A DNA stretch of 64,000 nucleotides from Xiphydria camelus (lineage: Eukaryota > Arthropoda > Insecta > Hymenoptera > Xiphydriidae), in assembly GCA_963678675.1 (NCBI GenBank), contig OY783194.1, positions 13,777,207 to 13,841,206 on the forward strand, written 5' to 3'. Shown in pieces: positions 1 through 12,514 of this stretch. Within the stretch, counting starts at the first letter, position 1. Each line of letters opens with the position of its first letter. A program made the translations under genes and the position numbers. Under the pieces are notes generated by a model. That model had not been told where the DNA came from, made no database searches, and was given only the letters and a program-made list of their open reading frames with translations.

Positions 1-1000
1 TACGGTTTCGCAGTCTTATTGTTACGAAATCAGTTTTCTCTATTTAAAACAATTTGCTTGGTTTCAGGTACGTTTTATAAGTGTACGTGTTTTCAAGGAT
101 GCATATTTTGGAATAATACTAGGTACCAGTATAATACCTATATCTTTTTTAATTATTAAGCTGCTTTTGACTTTTATTGTAAGCATTAGGGAAATGTGCT
201 TTTTGTTAAATTATTTTTCCCAACTACTTTTCCTATTACCACCTCTGGAAAAAGTTCTTATATATAAGTATGTTTTTGAATTATTTTATATCATTTAATA
301 ATGAATGTTTCAGTTTAATATATTTTTTTATTACGTTCCATTTACGTTATCATAGTAGAATAAATATATGGTTAATTTTTGGTCTTTTGTTTTAACAGTA
401 TATCTTTATAACTAAGACATCAATTTACATCGCACAAATCAGTTATGTAACTCATTAATATACTCATGATCGCGTTTGCTTAGATCGCCGGACCACTGTG
501 TATCGTTTGTTGGAACACGCAAATTAACAAACTGTAAACTGCGGCACGCTGGCGCAGAAGTAGGTAGACTAGAGTCGCCGTTCTCCCGGGGAGCAGGCTG
601 CTTCTCACGGTCTTGACCAGTAGAAGTAAGTTCACCCGTTTTCGTGCGATGGGAGCGCTTCCGCAGTTACAGAATAGTGATTCCTTCACTCTCCTTGCTT
701 TTTCAGTGAACATCGCCCGCTCCTCACTTAGAGAATAGCTGTTTAGGTACACGTTTCAACGGTCGGGCATGAGCTGGGCGAGGGAAGGTCTCACCCGTGG
801 AACGGTCACTTCCCAGGTACGCTCACTCTCCCCGGAATTACAGAATAGCCGTCCTGGTGTGTAACGATGGATTACAAATATCACACCATTTGCACCCCAC
901 AAAGCACGTTCTTGCAAGTAACTTTTCTGTAACATTCCTGCGATATTTTACAATATTCGTGAACACTACCGTATGTTAGAAATATATACTTCTCGATAAA
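1..1000. other. AT-rich flank, no gene recognised
   Basis: Nothing recognisable as a gene. Bases 1-480 are AT-rich. Bases 480-880 are more GC-balanced, with short open frames that have no family-like motif. Bases 900-1000 begin a sequence found again, rearranged, at 52.2-52.34 kb and 55.78-55.87 kb, so the R-type dispersed repeat begins here. The stretch near 980-1000 is the uninterrupted version of the site occupied by the transposon at 52339-55782. Confidence 0.6.
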
Positions 1001-3040
1001 AACGTTTCGGAATCATTATGTCGAAAAATCTCCCCGATAAGGTATAGTCCGATAAGATTGTACTTGTTCGGGCTGAATTATATAGGGTTTTTATAATTAT
1101 TTTAGCAAGTTCCAGAAGAATATAGATGCAGCAAAATATCGATGCTCTGCAAGAAAGAGTAAGGAATAACCCTCGAAAGAATATTCAGGCTATGGCAAGA
1201 AAGGTTAGAATCAGAGGTTAGCAAGTCTACGGTTCGGATCGTTCGGATGATATTAGGTTCGTTCCAACAAGCATTTTAGGACAGTTCTAGAACCGTCCTG
1301 GAACTAGTTAAGAATTATTTAATGCGCATGCGCCAGTCAGATGCGTTCTAGAACTGAATTCATGGGATGTGTTGGAACACAGGATCGCACACAGCACAGG
1401 GAGGCTTGTCCACCTTTTGTATACATTTTGCGGAAAATCACGGGTTATCCTAAGCGGATGTGTGAGTTCAACTAATTGTTGAAACGTAAAAAACATTACA
1501 GTTTTCAAGGGCTTATCATGCATAAACATTCAAAAAAGCAGAAAAAGAAAGATGAGTCCAAAAAGAGTACAAGAGTGCACACATTTTTTCCTTCTATAAC
1601 TTGGAGGGGAGTGATTTTTTCGGATTTTTTATTTTCAATTATCATTTACCTAAAAAGTTGTCACAACTTTTATATCATGGCCATTAACTCATTGTGGAGT
1701 TATTATGTTTTTTCATTTTTTTTCTCGAAACTATCTTTATGCATTTGTACTGTTCTTGGACTCACAGATTCAAATAGAGCGCGTCTCGCGCCTTACTTCG
1801 CGTGGGCTAGAAAATCGTCCCAACTGAGAACTAGGGACTGGAATTACCGTTCTAGAACCGTTCTGTTACAGTTCGCAGTTTAGTTGGAATGCTCTTTGGA
1901 ATCGTTCCAGAACCAGTTCTGTGTTTGTTGGAACGGCTAAGTCAGACTGCGCACACTCTGCCGAGTTCAGAACCAGTTCTCATGTTAGTTGGAACGTACC
2001 TATTAAAGGACCATTTAAAGTGACGTACGTTCATGCACTTGGGACAGCAGATCCAGGTCGCCGAATGAACCAAAGCAGCAGGTTCTTGGAACAACAAGAC
2101 GATGATCCCTCGTTCGAAAGAAACCCCCTCGAGTTCGCATACGATCTGTAACAGATTGTAAATAACAAACAATTTAAAATATATTGAACTAACTAAACGT
2201 AGAAACTAAGATTATATTAATCTAAGTTAACCAATTCTAATAATGACAGAATTAAGAAAAATGATATATTTCCTCTTTCGTATTATACTACCAATTTATA
2301 TACCGACCTGTCAAATGCAATGAATGCAACTGTTTCTTGTTGGAACAACAAGTGGATGATCCCTCGTTGGAAAGAAACCTCCTCGGGTTCGCAAACGATC
2401 TGTAACAAATTGTAAATTACACAATTATATGCAGCATTTCACTTTTAAAATATACCGAACTTACTCAGCGTAAAAATTAAGAACCAATTTATATACCGAC
2501 CTGTCAAATGCAATGAATGCAACTAAGCAACTGGTTCTTGTTGGAACAACAAGTAGATGATCCCTCGTTCAAAAAAAACCTCCTCGGGTTTGCATACGAT
2601 CTGTAACAAATTGTAAATTACATAATCATATGCAGCATTTCACTATTTAAAATATACCGAACTTACTCGAGCGTAGAAATTAAAAAACTATATCTGAGTT
2701 AATCAATTCTATTCTAATAATGACAGAATTATTAAAAATGATATATTTCCTCTCTCGTATTATACTACGTTATTTAGCACTTATCTGCCTAATCGGTATC
2801 AGTAATTCCTCATTGACCGTCATTACACCGGAGACGAAGAAGAGATGAAATAGAAGTGCGGTACGTGTACACTTCAGGTTTGACAGGTCGGTGTGTAAAT
2901 TGGAACTTGTAATAGTACGAAAGAGGAAATATATCGATAGAGAAAAATAGTGATAAAGTAATTACTTGATTATTGTGATCCAATTCCATTTCATCTCCTA
3001 TTCTGCCACGGCTTGTATTGATGATTGATTTTCTTCGATT
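1000..3040. repeat. dispersed repeat complex, upstream part of R copy A
   Basis: Segments recur elsewhere in the window in both orientations. Bases 1080-1180 match 56938-57040 and, inverted, 52130-52230. Bases 2780-3000 match 57030-57250. A unit containing 'gatgatccctcgtt' recurs near 2100, 2350 and 2548 (spacing about 249 and 198 bp) and again at 51730 and 56865, and inverted at 56150. Palindromic GTTCTAGAAC-type boxes cluster at 1290-1360 and 1850-1990. One antisense frame (2172-1942) stays open and resembles 56121-56315, but a third copy has stops, so I do not call a gene. Confidence 0.6.
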
Positions 3041-3894
3041 TTTCCCGTACTCGCATGACCCTGAAAACAAAAAATAGAACGAACACAAAGATATTATCCT
3101 TCCATTGAAAGTGAGGTTAAAGCTGTCAAATGGCAATTAAACTTATCTGATGGCAATTCTTCCGAGACCGTCTCCTTTCCTGCTCCTTTCTTGATGTACA
3201 GGCATTGGAGAGAAGAATACCATCACTATCTCGATATTCGAAAAAAATACAAACGATTATTAAACTATACGGAGCGTCTGTCACATTCACCACTATTGAG
3301 ATTCACTACTCCGATTACACTGAATTTTTACTTTTTATTAACAAGCGCGTCCGAGGATCGAAAAAATGCAAGGGAAATCGTTTCGCGAATGGAAATATTT
3401 TATTAATTTTGGAAAAATAACTAAACATTCAAGGGGAATATATTCTCTCACACACTCTCACATACATTTTTGATGGCGTATGCGTGTGGCCGCATCTGTG
3501 TACACATTTCCGACCATGGCCGAATACCGCCGAAGACAGGCGGAATTTTTGTGAGATTTTGACATATATATATCGCCCGAGAAATCGGATTCTCGACTTT
3601 TGTGGCGCGAGGGGCGTGGCTTCGCGTTGCTAAGGAAAAATCTCTGTTAATATGTAACTTACAACATTTACTCTGGTCTCTATCGATAGAGAATAGTCGA
3701 TTTATATCGCGTAAATAAGCATAGTTTTGGTTATAACCGTATATTTATTGAGAAAATTCAATGTTAAAATTGAGGGGTGAAGGGGGGGCAAACATTTTTC
3801 CTGTAGATACACGGGTGCTCGCGGCGACAGCGCTGGCGGCGTCGTTCTGACGACTTGAATGAACATGCCGCGAGACACTACCGTGTTTCTTGAT
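3040..3894. repeat. repeat R core, copy A
   Basis: About 850 bp, colinear with 31497-32387 (copy B) and with the two halves 57290-57966 and 59915-60107 (copy C). All three copies end at the same base, after 'tcttgat', and are then followed by unrelated sequence, so this is a true element end. Just inside the end is a hairpin, GAGACAC-tacc-GTGTCTC in copies B and C; one stem base is mutated in copy A. The TA at 3705-3706 is the empty version of the site filled by the foldback at 57969-59912. No protein is evident. The terminal hairpin is reminiscent of Helitron-type ends but no CTRR is present. Confidence 0.7.
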
Positions 3895-5510
3895 GAGGTG
3901 ATCTCAACAACGGTAGCAGTTTTGTAAAACTATTCTCAGATGGAAAAGCTGAAAAATTATCTAAAGGCCCAAAATTGTTTACATCGTCGCATAAATGGCA
4001 AAGTGAATGAACATTATAGACAAAAAATTCACGTCCATAAATTTTCTTTGAATGAGTGACAAACAGATTTAACAGTGTCCGTGCTAAAATTAATCGCAGT
4101 TCTGTAATATGGTATTCAGATAAAAGAATTGTTACAGCACAATGCAATAACAAAAAATGTTCATAAATCGCTATATGAGTTAATTCCTTCAGAACGACAG
4201 GACAAACGTATACTAAGAATGTACGGTACTCTGTCGCTTTCCATCGAGGTAAATCATAAATAGGATTATCTCGTGGTTTTCTATTGATTTCATCAGGATA
4301 ATGTAGCTTAAGGGCTTTTTTAGACGCTCTGATAAGAAATACTGTTTACGAGCATCAAACTTTACAGAAAAATGTCTACTGTGAGTTCCAACCCATGCTA
4401 TGAGAATTTTCTTTGTAACCCTCAGACATATACTGTGCATGTAGTCATTTGTAAATTTAGAAACCATACCAATACCTAAACGAAGCAATGGTGAAATTCC
4501 TGTATGATGATCTTGATCTTGTTAATCTATGAATGATTGATCAGTCCTAAGAGAGGCACGAATTCCTGGAAAAATGACATGTCCACACCATTCACCATAT
4601 TCATAGCATTTATCACAGGATGCATAACCACTGTGAGTCTTAATGCATTTTAAATACGCACGAGCAGGTGCATCACAAATGAAAGAGTGTATTTTTATTT
4701 CAAAATCTGTTTCATTATAGTTAAACTTGTTATTCAACAAATCGCAAAGTTCATTTAAAAAATCTTCCAGATACGCTGATAGCGGTTTTGGTTTTGATCT
4801 ACCAGAAAAAAGAGCTATGATAAATGGTTCACATTAAAAATTTTTAATCATACATGAAATATGGGCCACATTTGGAGACTGCTACTTAAAAATGGTGAGA
4901 CACCATCTACATTAAAACTGAGATAAATGGTATTCTGAAGGTGAAAATTGTTTAATTTCGAGAAAATAATTTGTAAGTGATGTTTTATACCTATATAACA
5001 ATAAACCCCATTTCCAATTTTTTTCTCAATCGCCTTGTTTGGCGTTTGTAAAAGAGTTCTGGCATTTAGTGGCAAAGTTGGATGTAATGGAGATAAAATG
5101 TGCAAGAGCCTACTATGTGCCTTTAGGGAGATATTATACTTCAAGCTTCACTGTGCAAGTGAGGTAGGTAAATCAGGTTGGTCTTCCAAACCGCACTCAT
5201 TAATGCCGGGAGCATTTTCTCCTCGATCTGATTCTAAAATGTCACAGCGAGATGCACAACAAAAGTTGGTATTTGAGCTATCTAGAGATTGAAAATGTTG
5301 ATTATTATTATTTGAAACTTCAGAAGCATTAGACGCACTAGGTATTACGTCACCATTATTGTGAAAATTTATTGCATTATTGTTGCTATTAGGAATGACC
5401 ATCTGAGATTCAAGGACTTGACAATTAATTTCGTCTAAAATCTGTTGGGAAACAGCAACAACACGCCTATAAAATTGTCTTTTTCCTACAATGTTTTTCT
5501 TTTTGAACAT
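3895..5510 (-). pseudogene. tnp2-like (CACTA-type) transposase relic
   Basis: Reading leftward from the ATG at 5510, successive frames reproduce the order of motifs of the intact transposase at 18921-21011: a basic start with GKRQ, the HILSP block, FNVDG, CDAPARAYLKCIK followed by a CxxC pair, DYMH, and NFSAF with a degraded E block. The frames are broken by an in-frame TGA near 5126, and by stops and frameshifts near 4855 and 4510. The C-terminal part is lost where repeat R copy A begins at 3894. The gene lies 54 bp downstream of a DUF4806 relic in the same order as in the intact element, so it is one half of a dead two-gene transposon. It cannot encode a functional enzyme. Confidence 0.85.
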
Positions 5511-5564
5511 TTTCAAATACAAAATATTTTACTATTAAAAAATACCGAAAAAAGTAAAAATGTT

Positions 5565-5780
5565 CTAATTTACTGCCTCTTTACTCTGCTTTTTTTTCAG
5601 ACGCTGAGGGGCATGTTTTAGCCATACTTTTATTGCATCCTCTATAGACTTTTCAGTAGCATTAGGCACTCCTACTTTTACGGCTTTTGTAAACAAAAGC
5701 ATTGCGATAAATTTGTTACTAATGATGTTCAGAATCTTATAAATATTTTGCTCTTATAATTTGATAAATCAAGAGGCAAA
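5565..5780 (-). pseudogene. DUF4806 3-prime exon relic
   Basis: On the minus strand this encodes the end of a DUF4806-type protein: an ILNIISNKF segment, then AIKVWLKHAPQR, which closely parallels IKIWLKHAPQR in exon 6 of the intact element (21130-21015). It ends at TAG (5567-5565), 54 bp before the ATG of the tnp2 relic. Upstream coding exons are not contiguous. Likely partners lie at 10028-10614 and 15284-15487. DUF4806 proteins are a multi-copy insect family of unknown biochemical role, here associated with a transposon. Confidence 0.75.
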
Positions 5781-6006
5781 TAGCGGATGTGGATGTCCGG
5801 GCGACAAACATCATTTGTTTGTAAAAGTAAAATGATAAGTTTTATTTGAACAGTTGTGTGAAAAGAAATTTTACTCGAGGATCCTTTAGCTTATTAAAAT
5901 AACAACATAGAAAAAATATGTTCATAGCAGATTCATAGCTCACGCAGAAAAGCATATCTTTCTTGCATTTGATTGCCTCTCTAAACACGATGCCACATTA
6001 TTTCTT
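5781..6006. other. no gene recognised
   Basis: AT-rich sequence between the DUF4806 relic and a MITE. It probably includes decayed intron sequence of the relic. Nothing specific is visible. Confidence 0.4.
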
Positions 6007-6740
6007 GGTTAGGTCCACTTGTCAGGGTCGGGAGAATCGACAAATTTTTTATTGCATATTCGTTAATAATAAGCCTTCAAGAATATGCCCACCAAATTTT
6101 ATAATGATCAGAGCATTAGAACCGGAGTTATAAGCATTTATAGCGCGCCGCCTCGCCGCTCGGCCGCGCAGCTCAAAACTTTAAACGCGATTATCTCAGA
6201 ATCATGTTTTTCAAAAAACACCTTTGCGGTGGACACGATTACTCAAAATCTAGTACGTCGATCATCACCAAATTTGTTCCTGCTTGTTTGTCATGATAAT
6301 AGCTTGTGCTTGAACGAAGGATTTTCATTGTTTGTGGACAAATTTTTTTTTAGACCGAAAAAACCGAAAATTGAAGACCTTTAAAAATGTAACTTTTTGT
6401 AAAAAGTGCCGCCATTTTTCAAAAAATCATAATTTTGACAAATCCTTCGTTCAAGCACAAGCCAATACAATATACTAACCAAATCTTTTTCAAATTTTGA
6501 TTTTGGATGAACTGTTTCCGGGTTATTATGTCCACCGCCACTGATGCTCAAAAGAAGGCACTTCCGGGAAACAGCTGCAGCTCCGCCATTTTGAAATCTT
6601 TTGTTATGAAAAAATTTGTACAAGTACTTGAAAACATGTACTAATCGACAGTATTAATCGTTTTCAAATAAATATTTATTATGCTGCCGAAAAAAATGGA
6701 GAAAATCTCGTACATTCGCTTGCCACAAGTGGACCTAACC
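6007..6740. mobile_element. MITE-like element with 16-bp terminal inverted repeats
   Basis: The left end GGTTAGGTCCACTTGT (6007-6022) is exactly inverted at 6725-6740. A second inner inverted pair lies around 'cttgaacgaagga' (6310-6323) and 'tccttcgttcaag' (6443-6456). No transposase-like frame is present. I see no clear target duplication. It lies within the exploded DUF4806/tnp2 relic. Confidence 0.65.
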
Positions 6741-6999
6741 CCTTAAGGGTAGTCGTCTGTGTGTGGAAAGCATAAGAACTGTCCTCTCCAGTTAGAAAAA
6801 TAACTAGTTACAGAAACTAAAAAATAAGTTACTTACGGACGACACACTTTTTTAAAAAGTAAATCAGCAAATGCAGACTTGTCCTCTCTGATGCCATAAA
6901 AGTTGTAACAACATGCTACATTATCACAAATAAGGCTTTTTAAAATTCTATTCGTTTTGGATGCTAAATTTCAACCGCCAAGTGAAGATAAATAAGCAT
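6741..6999. other. no gene recognised
   Basis: AT-rich spacer between the MITE and the CT microsatellite. No coding or repeat signal that I can name. Confidence 0.4.
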
Positions 7000-7553
<554 letters not shown>

Positions 7554-7557
<4 letters not shown>

Positions 7558-9393
7558 GGTGGCTGCTTGTTCGAGTGCTCTGACATTTTAGGCTTTTTCC
7601 TGCTTTGTCTCGCCCCTGTGTGCATTCTGCTTGCGCTTTATGCTTGCTCTGGAGTCGCGGTCTAAGTGTGTCGCATCTTTACTGTGCCGGGAAGTGCTTG
7701 GGGTGCGAGAAACCTGGATTTACAACTGTAAAACATTTGGAGGTTAGGTTGGCTGGCAGCATTTCTTGCTCTGCGCATGCCTGGTGCTTTTCCTTCGCTC
7801 GCTTGCAGCTACTGTGGAACTGACGAGTGCTGCCAACTAGTGCTTCTGTCTTCTGTGCATTTTTACCATCTCGACCGCGCCAAACCGGATTCCTGCTATA
7901 TCGACCGTCGATCACTACCATCTAACGTCAATTTCCAATAGTGCAAGACCTGCCAGTGGCTACATTCTTCAAACTCGAATCCAAAATACAATCCGACAAT
8001 GGCCGGGGCCAAGGACAAACTCGAGCTAAATTCTCCTGCTGATTCTGAGTCCTCTGACTCCTCGCGCTCGTCCACCTTATCGTCTGGACGCCCTAAGCGT
8101 ACTAGGAAAACGGATGATGATGATGACCATGCCTTCCTGAAACCCCCACCCAAAAAGTCCATTCAGAGTAGAGTCACACTGGAATCTATCATGGTGGTTC
8201 TGAATGACATCAGAAGTGCCCAAGCCAGGCACGAGGTGCTCCTGCAGGAACTCCCGGTTATTCGTGCCACCGTGGATGCCATCAAAGCTGACGTGGATAT
8301 GCTCAAAACAAAAACTGAGCAGCTTACATTCACGACGGATGCTCTTACTTCTAAAACCGATGATCTATCAGAGGAGAATGTGAAGCTTAAAAAGTCTTTC
8401 AAGGCTCTTGAAACCCGGGTCGATCAACTGCCTGTAGCCGGTGGTTTGGAACTATTTATTGCAGCCACTAACTCCAACTTGCTCCACAGTCACCGTGTAC
8501 TTAGTAGGCAAAATCCATCTAATGAATTAGTCGTCGCTGGAATACATGAATCTGACCTCACCGATGAAAAAGCACCTCTCATCTTCCAAGGTATCGCTAG
8601 CCTACTCGGCATTGATATTACTGCCGATGATGTCTCCAGCACTAGACTCCTACGCAAAACTCCGCCTCCAGGCCCTACTGCCTCTTTAGCTGCTGCTGGT
8701 CCATCTATCGCAGCCAAAATACCTTTCGCGGTCGTCTGCAAAAACCCCGGGACTGTCAAAAGGATCCTTGCAGCCAAACGAAAACACGGTGTCTTAAAAT
8801 ACGCCACTCAAGGAGCACCTAACCAGGCTTGGCACTATCAATTTCTCCTCGCAAACTAGCGACTCCACAATTAATGTCAACGAGATGCTGCCTAGTTTTG
8901 TTTTCCGCTTACTCGGTGAAGCCAAGCCGAAACTCAAAAACGCGGGATTTAAATACGTATGGTGTTCATCTGGCGCAGTATTGACAAAAAGGTGTGATGG
9001 AGCGCTCATTCATACGATCCTGTCAACGGAGGATATCACGAAGCTAATTGATCTCTACTCGTCCCCGACCACCTAACTGTGTTTCCATCATCACTGAGAG
9101 GAAGGAAGCAACAGGGTCTGCCTTAACGAAAGCTAAAACTGACTTTATATTCGCTAAAACTTACTATACCCATCTGCTTGTTTAATTGATCTTGATTTTA
9201 TACCTGCTAAAACTCACTATGCTTGTTCGCTTGTTAAGCTCTAATATTATTAACCCTTCTGCTGTTATTATATTCCTTAGTTTAAGTTTATATTATTACT
9301 ACGCTTGTTTCTCTGTGCACTGCTTCGGCAGAATGCAACTTTTGTTCAATTTTCTGAATAATAAACACTCTATCTATCTATCTCTCTCTCTCC
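7554..9393 (+). mobile_element. ORF1-only non-LTR retrotransposon derivative
   Basis: A 5-prime leader (7554-7998) is followed by a LINE-type ORF1 and a 3-prime region that ends in 'aataataaac' and a short TCTA-CT tandem tail (9369-9393). No apurinic-type endonuclease or reverse transcriptase follows before the tail, so this copy is ORF1-only, comparable in layout to mammalian HAL1 elements. The left boundary is set where the microsatellite stops and is uncertain. No target duplication could be assigned because both ends are low complexity. Confidence 0.6.
7999..9076 (+). pseudogene. LINE ORF1 protein (coiled coil plus RRM-like), one frameshift
   Basis: The ATG at 7999 opens a 286-codon frame. 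A Ser/Asp-rich, basic N-terminus (residues 1-55) is followed by a long heptad-rich coiled coil (about 60-145). A segment beginning at ELVVAGIHESD (176) matches the RRM-like ORF1 fold of Jockey/CR1-type LINEs. The true reading then continues in another frame from about 8815 to a stop at 9076, with the conserved INVNEMLP and GFKYVWCSSGAVLTKR blocks, so a 1-nt frameshift near 8815 splits it. Such proteins bind element RNA and form RNP particles with RT supplied in cis or trans. No RT is present here. Confidence 0.8.
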
Positions 9394-9553
9394 AATATAG
9401 TTGGAGTTGAATGCACTTACGGTCAATATTGGGAATAAAATGGAGTTGAAACAGTTGGTGTAAGCTCTATGGGTACACTGGGGCCTAAAATAAGCATAAT
9501 ATTATACATGAAATATGTAGAGAATTTTTCAGACAATTCAAAAACGCAATAAT
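9394..9553. other. no gene recognised
   Basis: Spacer between the LINE tail and a small MITE. Nothing recognised. Confidence 0.4.
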
Positions 9554-9555
9554 AT

Positions 9556-9740
9556 ACAGGGTGTTCCATTTAAAATAAGCAAGTTGACATCTACTTCCGG
9601 TATAACCGGAAGTACCACCATCTTGAAAATATTTTAGCCGAGTTGCCCCCATCGACATTAGTTTACTGACAAATTTTCAAAATTTTCCTATTTAAACTTT
9701 TCCATATATAGGTCGCGGTGGATCGTCGTGGGACACCCTG
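9556..9740. mobile_element. 185-bp MITE, TA target duplication
   Basis: Ends are CAGGGTGTTCC (9556) and GGACACCCTG (to 9740), flanked by TA at 9554-9555 and 9741-9742. The TA duplication is compatible with a mariner-type origin. Non-coding. Confidence 0.75.
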
Positions 9741-9742
9741 TA

Positions 9743-10027
9743 TAATGTATATAAACTATAAACCTAACATTTTTCACATTCTTATTTGGGTACTGCAGAA
9801 AGTAACATTGTTATTATGAGCTAAAAAATATCGACTAACTGTTATTTATTTTTTGTATATATTTTTTAAATGTCAAAAGTCTCAAAAGTGCTTCTAATTA
9901 GAGATAACAAAACAGAATCCAACAAAGCTAACAATAAGTACAGCGAAACTTAGTTACCCACATAAAGATATAAAAAATAACAGTGTTATCAATTTAGGCC
10001 ACATATCGTAGATTCATTCCAAATTTA
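9743..10027. other. no gene recognised
   Basis: AT-rich. It may hold decayed intron or exon sequence of the DUF4806 relic, but I could not find the DUF4806 core here on the minus strand. Confidence 0.4.
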
Positions 10028-10614
10028 CCTTACTTGTTCTCTTAGGGGTCTTCTGAGTATAGGAGACAACTTTTTGAGTTAAATCTACAAGAACGAATTA
10101 CAAATTAAATCTTATACAATCCCATAGTAATGCTACTTATATTACCTATATCCTCATTTAGAGTTTGTGTTTGATGTGGAATAGTTTGGGATGAATAGGT
10201 TGGTTCCTCTGAAAAAATTATTTATTATAATCAGGTAACCTCCTTCCTACAGGATTTAAATGCTTCTGGGGTACTCTCAGGCAGCGAAAAAGTATACCCA
10301 ATATGATAGATTAAAGGATATCAATTATTATACAATTTTATAAGTTGTAATAATCGAACTACTAATCTATATGCGATAATATGTAGGTAAGGTTGATTAT
10401 TCTTACCATTAGGTCGAGGTGGTCGTTGAATAGCAAACTTCTTTTTAGACTTGGCTTTAGCTAACAGTGGTTCATCTTCGCTAACACTGTTAGTATAAGC
10501 ACCTAACCCTTTTTTTAGGTACTCTTTTCTTAAGCTGTTCAAATTCGTTCTCAGTTTCTAAGTTTGAAGTGTCTTCAGCCTCTCGCCACTTTTTTACTGC
10601 CTTTTCAAAGTCAC
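10028..10614 (-). pseudogene. DUF4806 relic, exons 2-4
   Basis: Three exon-like pieces on the minus strand have GT-AG borders and agreeing phases. 10614-10407 (DFEKAVKKWREAEDTSN, the counterpart of DDFEKASYKIK in the intact gene) carries a 1-nt frameshift in an A-run. 10208-10146 is Ser/Thr/Gln-rich. About 10079-10029 is a short linker exon. The second piece starts in the phase left by exon 1 at 15284, showing that the piggyBac element now sits in intron 1. The DUF4806 core between these exons and the 3-prime exon at 5565-5780 was not found and was probably deleted or displaced. Confidence 0.7.
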
Positions 10615-11175
10615 CTAAAAGATGATACTAATATACAAGTGTACCTAGTAGAAGAAATACTGTGTAACGTGATTAAGAGTGTAGATAAGTAAGTATAAGT
10701 ACCTATTAAAGTGACAAGGTGTAGGAAAGAAATTTGTAATTTTTTTAGCTAAAAATATGACACACGTATAATATTTTTATAATTGTACAATAGTTATTAT
10801 AGTAGTCAGGCAAGTTACTAGGTTTATTTATTTTTGACCGTATACGTTGTAAAAAGTTTTCATTTTTGGGAAAAATTACATTTCTAACCCTTCATTACTC
10901 ACGTGGGTTTTTGAAATATAAGAGCTCACCTGGGGTGTGCCTTACACCCCAGTTAAAAATTAACGTTTTCTTAGTGAAAAATTGAAATTTTTTAATACTT
11001 TTTTTTATTTTAAAGCTTGAGATATTGCCTAATGATCTCAACATTTATAAAAAAATTAATTTCGTAATTTTCTAATTGAAAAAAGGAAATGTACATACAA
11101 GGGGTCTCGGTATCACACGCTCAGGTCGGAATTATGACTATCAATTCTTAGTAATTAGTATCACCGTGATATATA

Positions 11176-12125
11176 TATATAAAAATTGAACAGGCTGCTA
11201 TTACTGTTAAACAGGCGGAAGAAGATGCTGATGTGTTGATTGTTAGAACAGCGATTTCCTTGTGCTCAAAATTTGATGCTGTTTTCGTAGTTGGTGAAGA
11301 CGTTGATCTTCTTGTTTTGCTGACAGCATTAGCATCATCGCAAAGTAACATCTACTTCCGCAAACTAGGAATAGGCAGAATTGCTGAAAAACTATATTCC
11401 GCGAATAGTTTAAAACATGAAGAAGTGGCGGAGAACATTCTGTTTCTCCATACGTTTAGTGGCTGTGACACGACATCGTGAATCTTCAGCCAAGGAAAAA
11501 TAAATTTTTGTTCGCTTCTCCAGAAAACAGCAGGACTCTGTGCCACCATTAGCATCCTCAAATATCAGAATGCAACACCAGAACACATCGCAGACGCTGG
11601 AGCACGCTTTCTTATTGCTTTGTATGGTGACAATATGGAAGAGGACACAAAAATGGTATGGAATCGAGAAAAAACCAGAAGACTGGGGTTGGAAACTTGA
11701 TAGCAATGGACTTGCTCCAATCACAATGACAAAGCAACCAGCACCCGACACCTTATTGAAATTCATTTCATGCACTTGTCGAAAAGGATGCGGTGCAGCA
11801 TGTGGTTGCAGAAAAGCTGGGTTGAAGTGTTCCGTTGTGTGTGGCTTCTGCAGTGGTCAGTCATGCGAAAATGTACCGGTGGTTCGAATCTACAGTAAGG
11901 ACAAAGATGACCAAAATTTACCAATGGAAGAGCAATATATTTTCAGAAGCACCGGTGATGATGACATTGAGGATACAGATTATACTCAAGACGTCAACAC
12001 CAAGGAACCGATCAAAACCATCAAAGAAAGGCAAACGCTAATAATACAATCGCGTGGCTCAAGCGTCATTTCCACCTAAGATCACGACGCTGTGGACTAT
12101 TAGGCCTATCAAGGATAAAATTATT
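11176..12125 (+). pseudogene. PIN-like/CXC-domain protein relic inside piggyBac
   Basis: An open stretch from about 11190 has acidic motifs EEDADVLIV and VGEDVDLLVLL, which resemble the D/E clusters of XPG/FEN-like (PIN-fold) nucleases, then FLHTFSGCDTTS ending at a TGA (about 11479). Family-like sequence resumes (SILKYQNATPEHI). A frame jump near 11670 then lands on EDWGWKLDSNGL, where a segment of the family seems deleted. A Tesmin/TSO1-type CXC cluster follows (CTCRKGCGAACGCRKAGLKC plus a second CxxC), with an acidic tail ending at 12079. The final WTIRPI box (about 12090) is in another frame. Clearly dead. The family also occurs at 32.5, 37.5 and 38.7 kb. Confidence 0.75.
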
Positions 12126-12514
12126 ATAAATAGCAAGAAATACTAAAAAAAATCACAAAAATGGCGAGTGTTACTATTTTTTTTGGGAAAAATGTTCATC
12201 TTTCCGTCACTGTAACTTGAAACACATTAGACTTATAAAACAAACGAAGATACCAAAAATGTGAAGAATTTTATCTTCTTTAACTTTTGTTTAAACATTT
12301 TTGTCGTAAAAACAACCGCTGGGGTTATTTTGAAAAAAAAAAATTTTTGTCCTTTTAATTCAAGATGGCGGCTCGAGCCGTGACCCCCCCCCCCCCCAAG
12401 GTCGAAAACTTGGATTTTTTGTTAAGGCCCAGACCTTAACAACATATTAAAAAATTGCGACTATCCCACCTTTTGTAGGGCAAAATCCCCCACTGACTGG
12501 ACTATTGGTAATCT

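Noticed and set aside
1942..2172. Frame resembling 56121-56315
   Set aside because: Nucleotide repeat conservation explains the similarity; a third copy (56770-56930) contains stops.
8163..8807. Minus-strand frames opposite the LINE ORF1
   Set aside because: Shadows of the recognised ORF1.
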